A DNA stretch of 64,000 nucleotides from Xanthostigma xanthostigma (Eukaryota > Arthropoda > Insecta > Raphidioptera > Raphidiidae), in the NCBI GenBank assembly GCA_963575645.1, contig OY754467.1:8122001-8186000 (forward strand). The letters run 5' to 3'. A program made the position numbers and the translations under genes. This document shows, piece by piece, positions 62,991 through 64,000 of this stretch. The notes below the pieces were generated by a model. The model was not told the DNA's origin. It was given only the letters and a program-made list of their open reading frames with translations, and did no database searches. How positions within the stretch are numbered: the stretch's first letter is position 1; the number at the start of each line of letters is the position of its first letter.

Positions 62991-64000
62991 TTATAAATGC
63001 CCTGTTATATGTAGAACATAATATATAAAAGAGTTTTTTTGTTTTGACAGTATTAATATATATAATATTATCGTAAGTAAATCTAATATATATATATAAA
63101 TTTTCCGAAGCTTCTAAAAAATCCGGAGTTAACCGAGCAGTTTTAACGCTACCACGTGAGCTAAATCTATTGTTTTTTTCAGAAGCCATGTGCAGTAGTA
63201 AGTAATGATATAATAATTTAATGTACAGATAGAACGCGTGTACAAAGGTGCATACACAAAATCTGTGGTCGTAATTCAAAAGCGTTCACGTCAAAATTCC
63301 GGTATAACCCAGCTAAGGATACATGATAAGAATTAGCTAGAAGAAAATTTCGTTCGGATACTTTTTTATTGTGTTGTTGAGCCTCCATAATCTACTAAAA
63401 TGTTTGTCGGTGGTGAAGTGACACGTGTCGTCGTACGAGTGACTTTAACTTAAACACTTTTGTTTCTTGGTCACAGATAACGTATATAAATAGTTATCGT
63501 TAAATCTACATTACTATTATCCGAGTAGTATCTATAGACGTGTCCGTGTTGGAGTATTTCTTTGCAGTAATAATAATACTACACAAAAGTACTTACACAA
63601 ACGCAGGATTATAATATATCATATGAATTGCATTCACTTTCAAATCATTGCTACGGGTAGGCAGTCGAGTTGGGAATAATCGAAACGTTGCTATGATTTT
63701 GATAATCGAATGGTTCATTCGAAACGATTCCTCCGCGGGTTGTCTGATAATCACAGGAGATTTAGTGTTTTAACTCTCGAAGGAATTTGCTCTCGATTTC
63801 GATCAGTCTTGAGAGTGTAGATAAACAATAGAGTGCTTCATAGTAGATAAAAGATGTAAGTAGGTATATACTTTATACAGGGAATAGAGACATTTTAGAA
63901 AAATTAGGGGAAAGCTGGATTTTTGCGTGAACCTTCCTTTCGTGGTTCTAAACAATATATCACAAGTCCCCACCGATATGTGTGCCCCTAAAAATATTAC
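62991..64000. other. Unannotated stretch to window end
   Basis: A 100-codon minus frame (62977-63279) overlaps the MITE and has no domain. An AT dinucleotide run lies at about 63085-63100. No gene or repeat limits seen. Confidence 0.3.

Overview
This 64-kb window looks like AT-rich nuclear DNA of an arthropod, most likely an insect. It holds no open reading frame longer than about 170 codons, no operon-like packing, and a dense layering of eukaryotic transposable elements: Helitrons, hAT, Tc1/mariner and pogo derivatives, CACTG-type elements, foldback elements, a DIRS-type tyrosine-recombinase retrotransposon, decayed non-LTR retrotransposons, tRNA-derived SINEs and one probable solo LTR. I found no convincing host protein-coding exon. 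The window is best read as intergenic or intronic DNA of a repeat-rich insect genome; the order is not determined.

Layout. 0-5 kb: one end of a three-copy repeat, a chain of Helitron pieces, an 84-bp tandem repeat and a Helitron on the minus strand. 5-8 kb: an 8-bp-TSD element, an Asp-tRNA-like relic and a large foldback. 8.2-13.7 kb: a decayed DIRS retrotransposon on the minus strand (Gag start, RT, RNase H, tyrosine recombinase, inverted terminal repeats) whose Gag region holds 63/126-bp tandem repeats. 13.8-20.5 kb: hAT-like, CACTG-related and Helitron pieces, a LINE tail and a 125-bp satellite. 20.5-34 kb: foldback, hAT, mariner, pogo and CACTG-type elements, a tRNA-derived SINE and Helitrons. 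34-40 kb: second copy of the three-copy repeat, a probable solo LTR with a heat-shock-element-like site, and foldbacks. 40-47 kb: LINE 3' pieces, a SINE with a 10-bp TSD, the third copy of the repeat, and a 1.7-kb TIR element with several insertions. 47-50.3 kb: two tandem arrays. 50.3-64 kb: pogo-like elements with nested insertions, a palindrome with hammerhead-like motifs, Helitrons (one holding a Lys-tRNA-like relic) and a small mariner MITE.

The most interesting signals are structural. First, in the tandem array inside the DIRS Gag region every 63-bp unit can form two hairpins. In the second hairpin the 5-bp stem has three different sequences (TCCGC/GCGGA, ATCGT/ACGAT, ACCTT/AAGGT) and pairing is kept each time, while the encoded peptide changes. 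Second, at least five scattered sites match the hammerhead ribozyme core (CTGANGA, a 5-bp stem II of differing sequence, then GAAACGTC), and three of them lie inside palindromic elements. Third, the probable solo LTR has a perfect three-unit heat-shock element ten bases upstream of a TATA box. Several elements were delimited exactly by target-site duplications: hAT at 21052-21271 and 33428-33918, the CATATA family at three sites, mariner derivatives at 24694-25241 and 27467-28041, and the SINE at 41237-41894.
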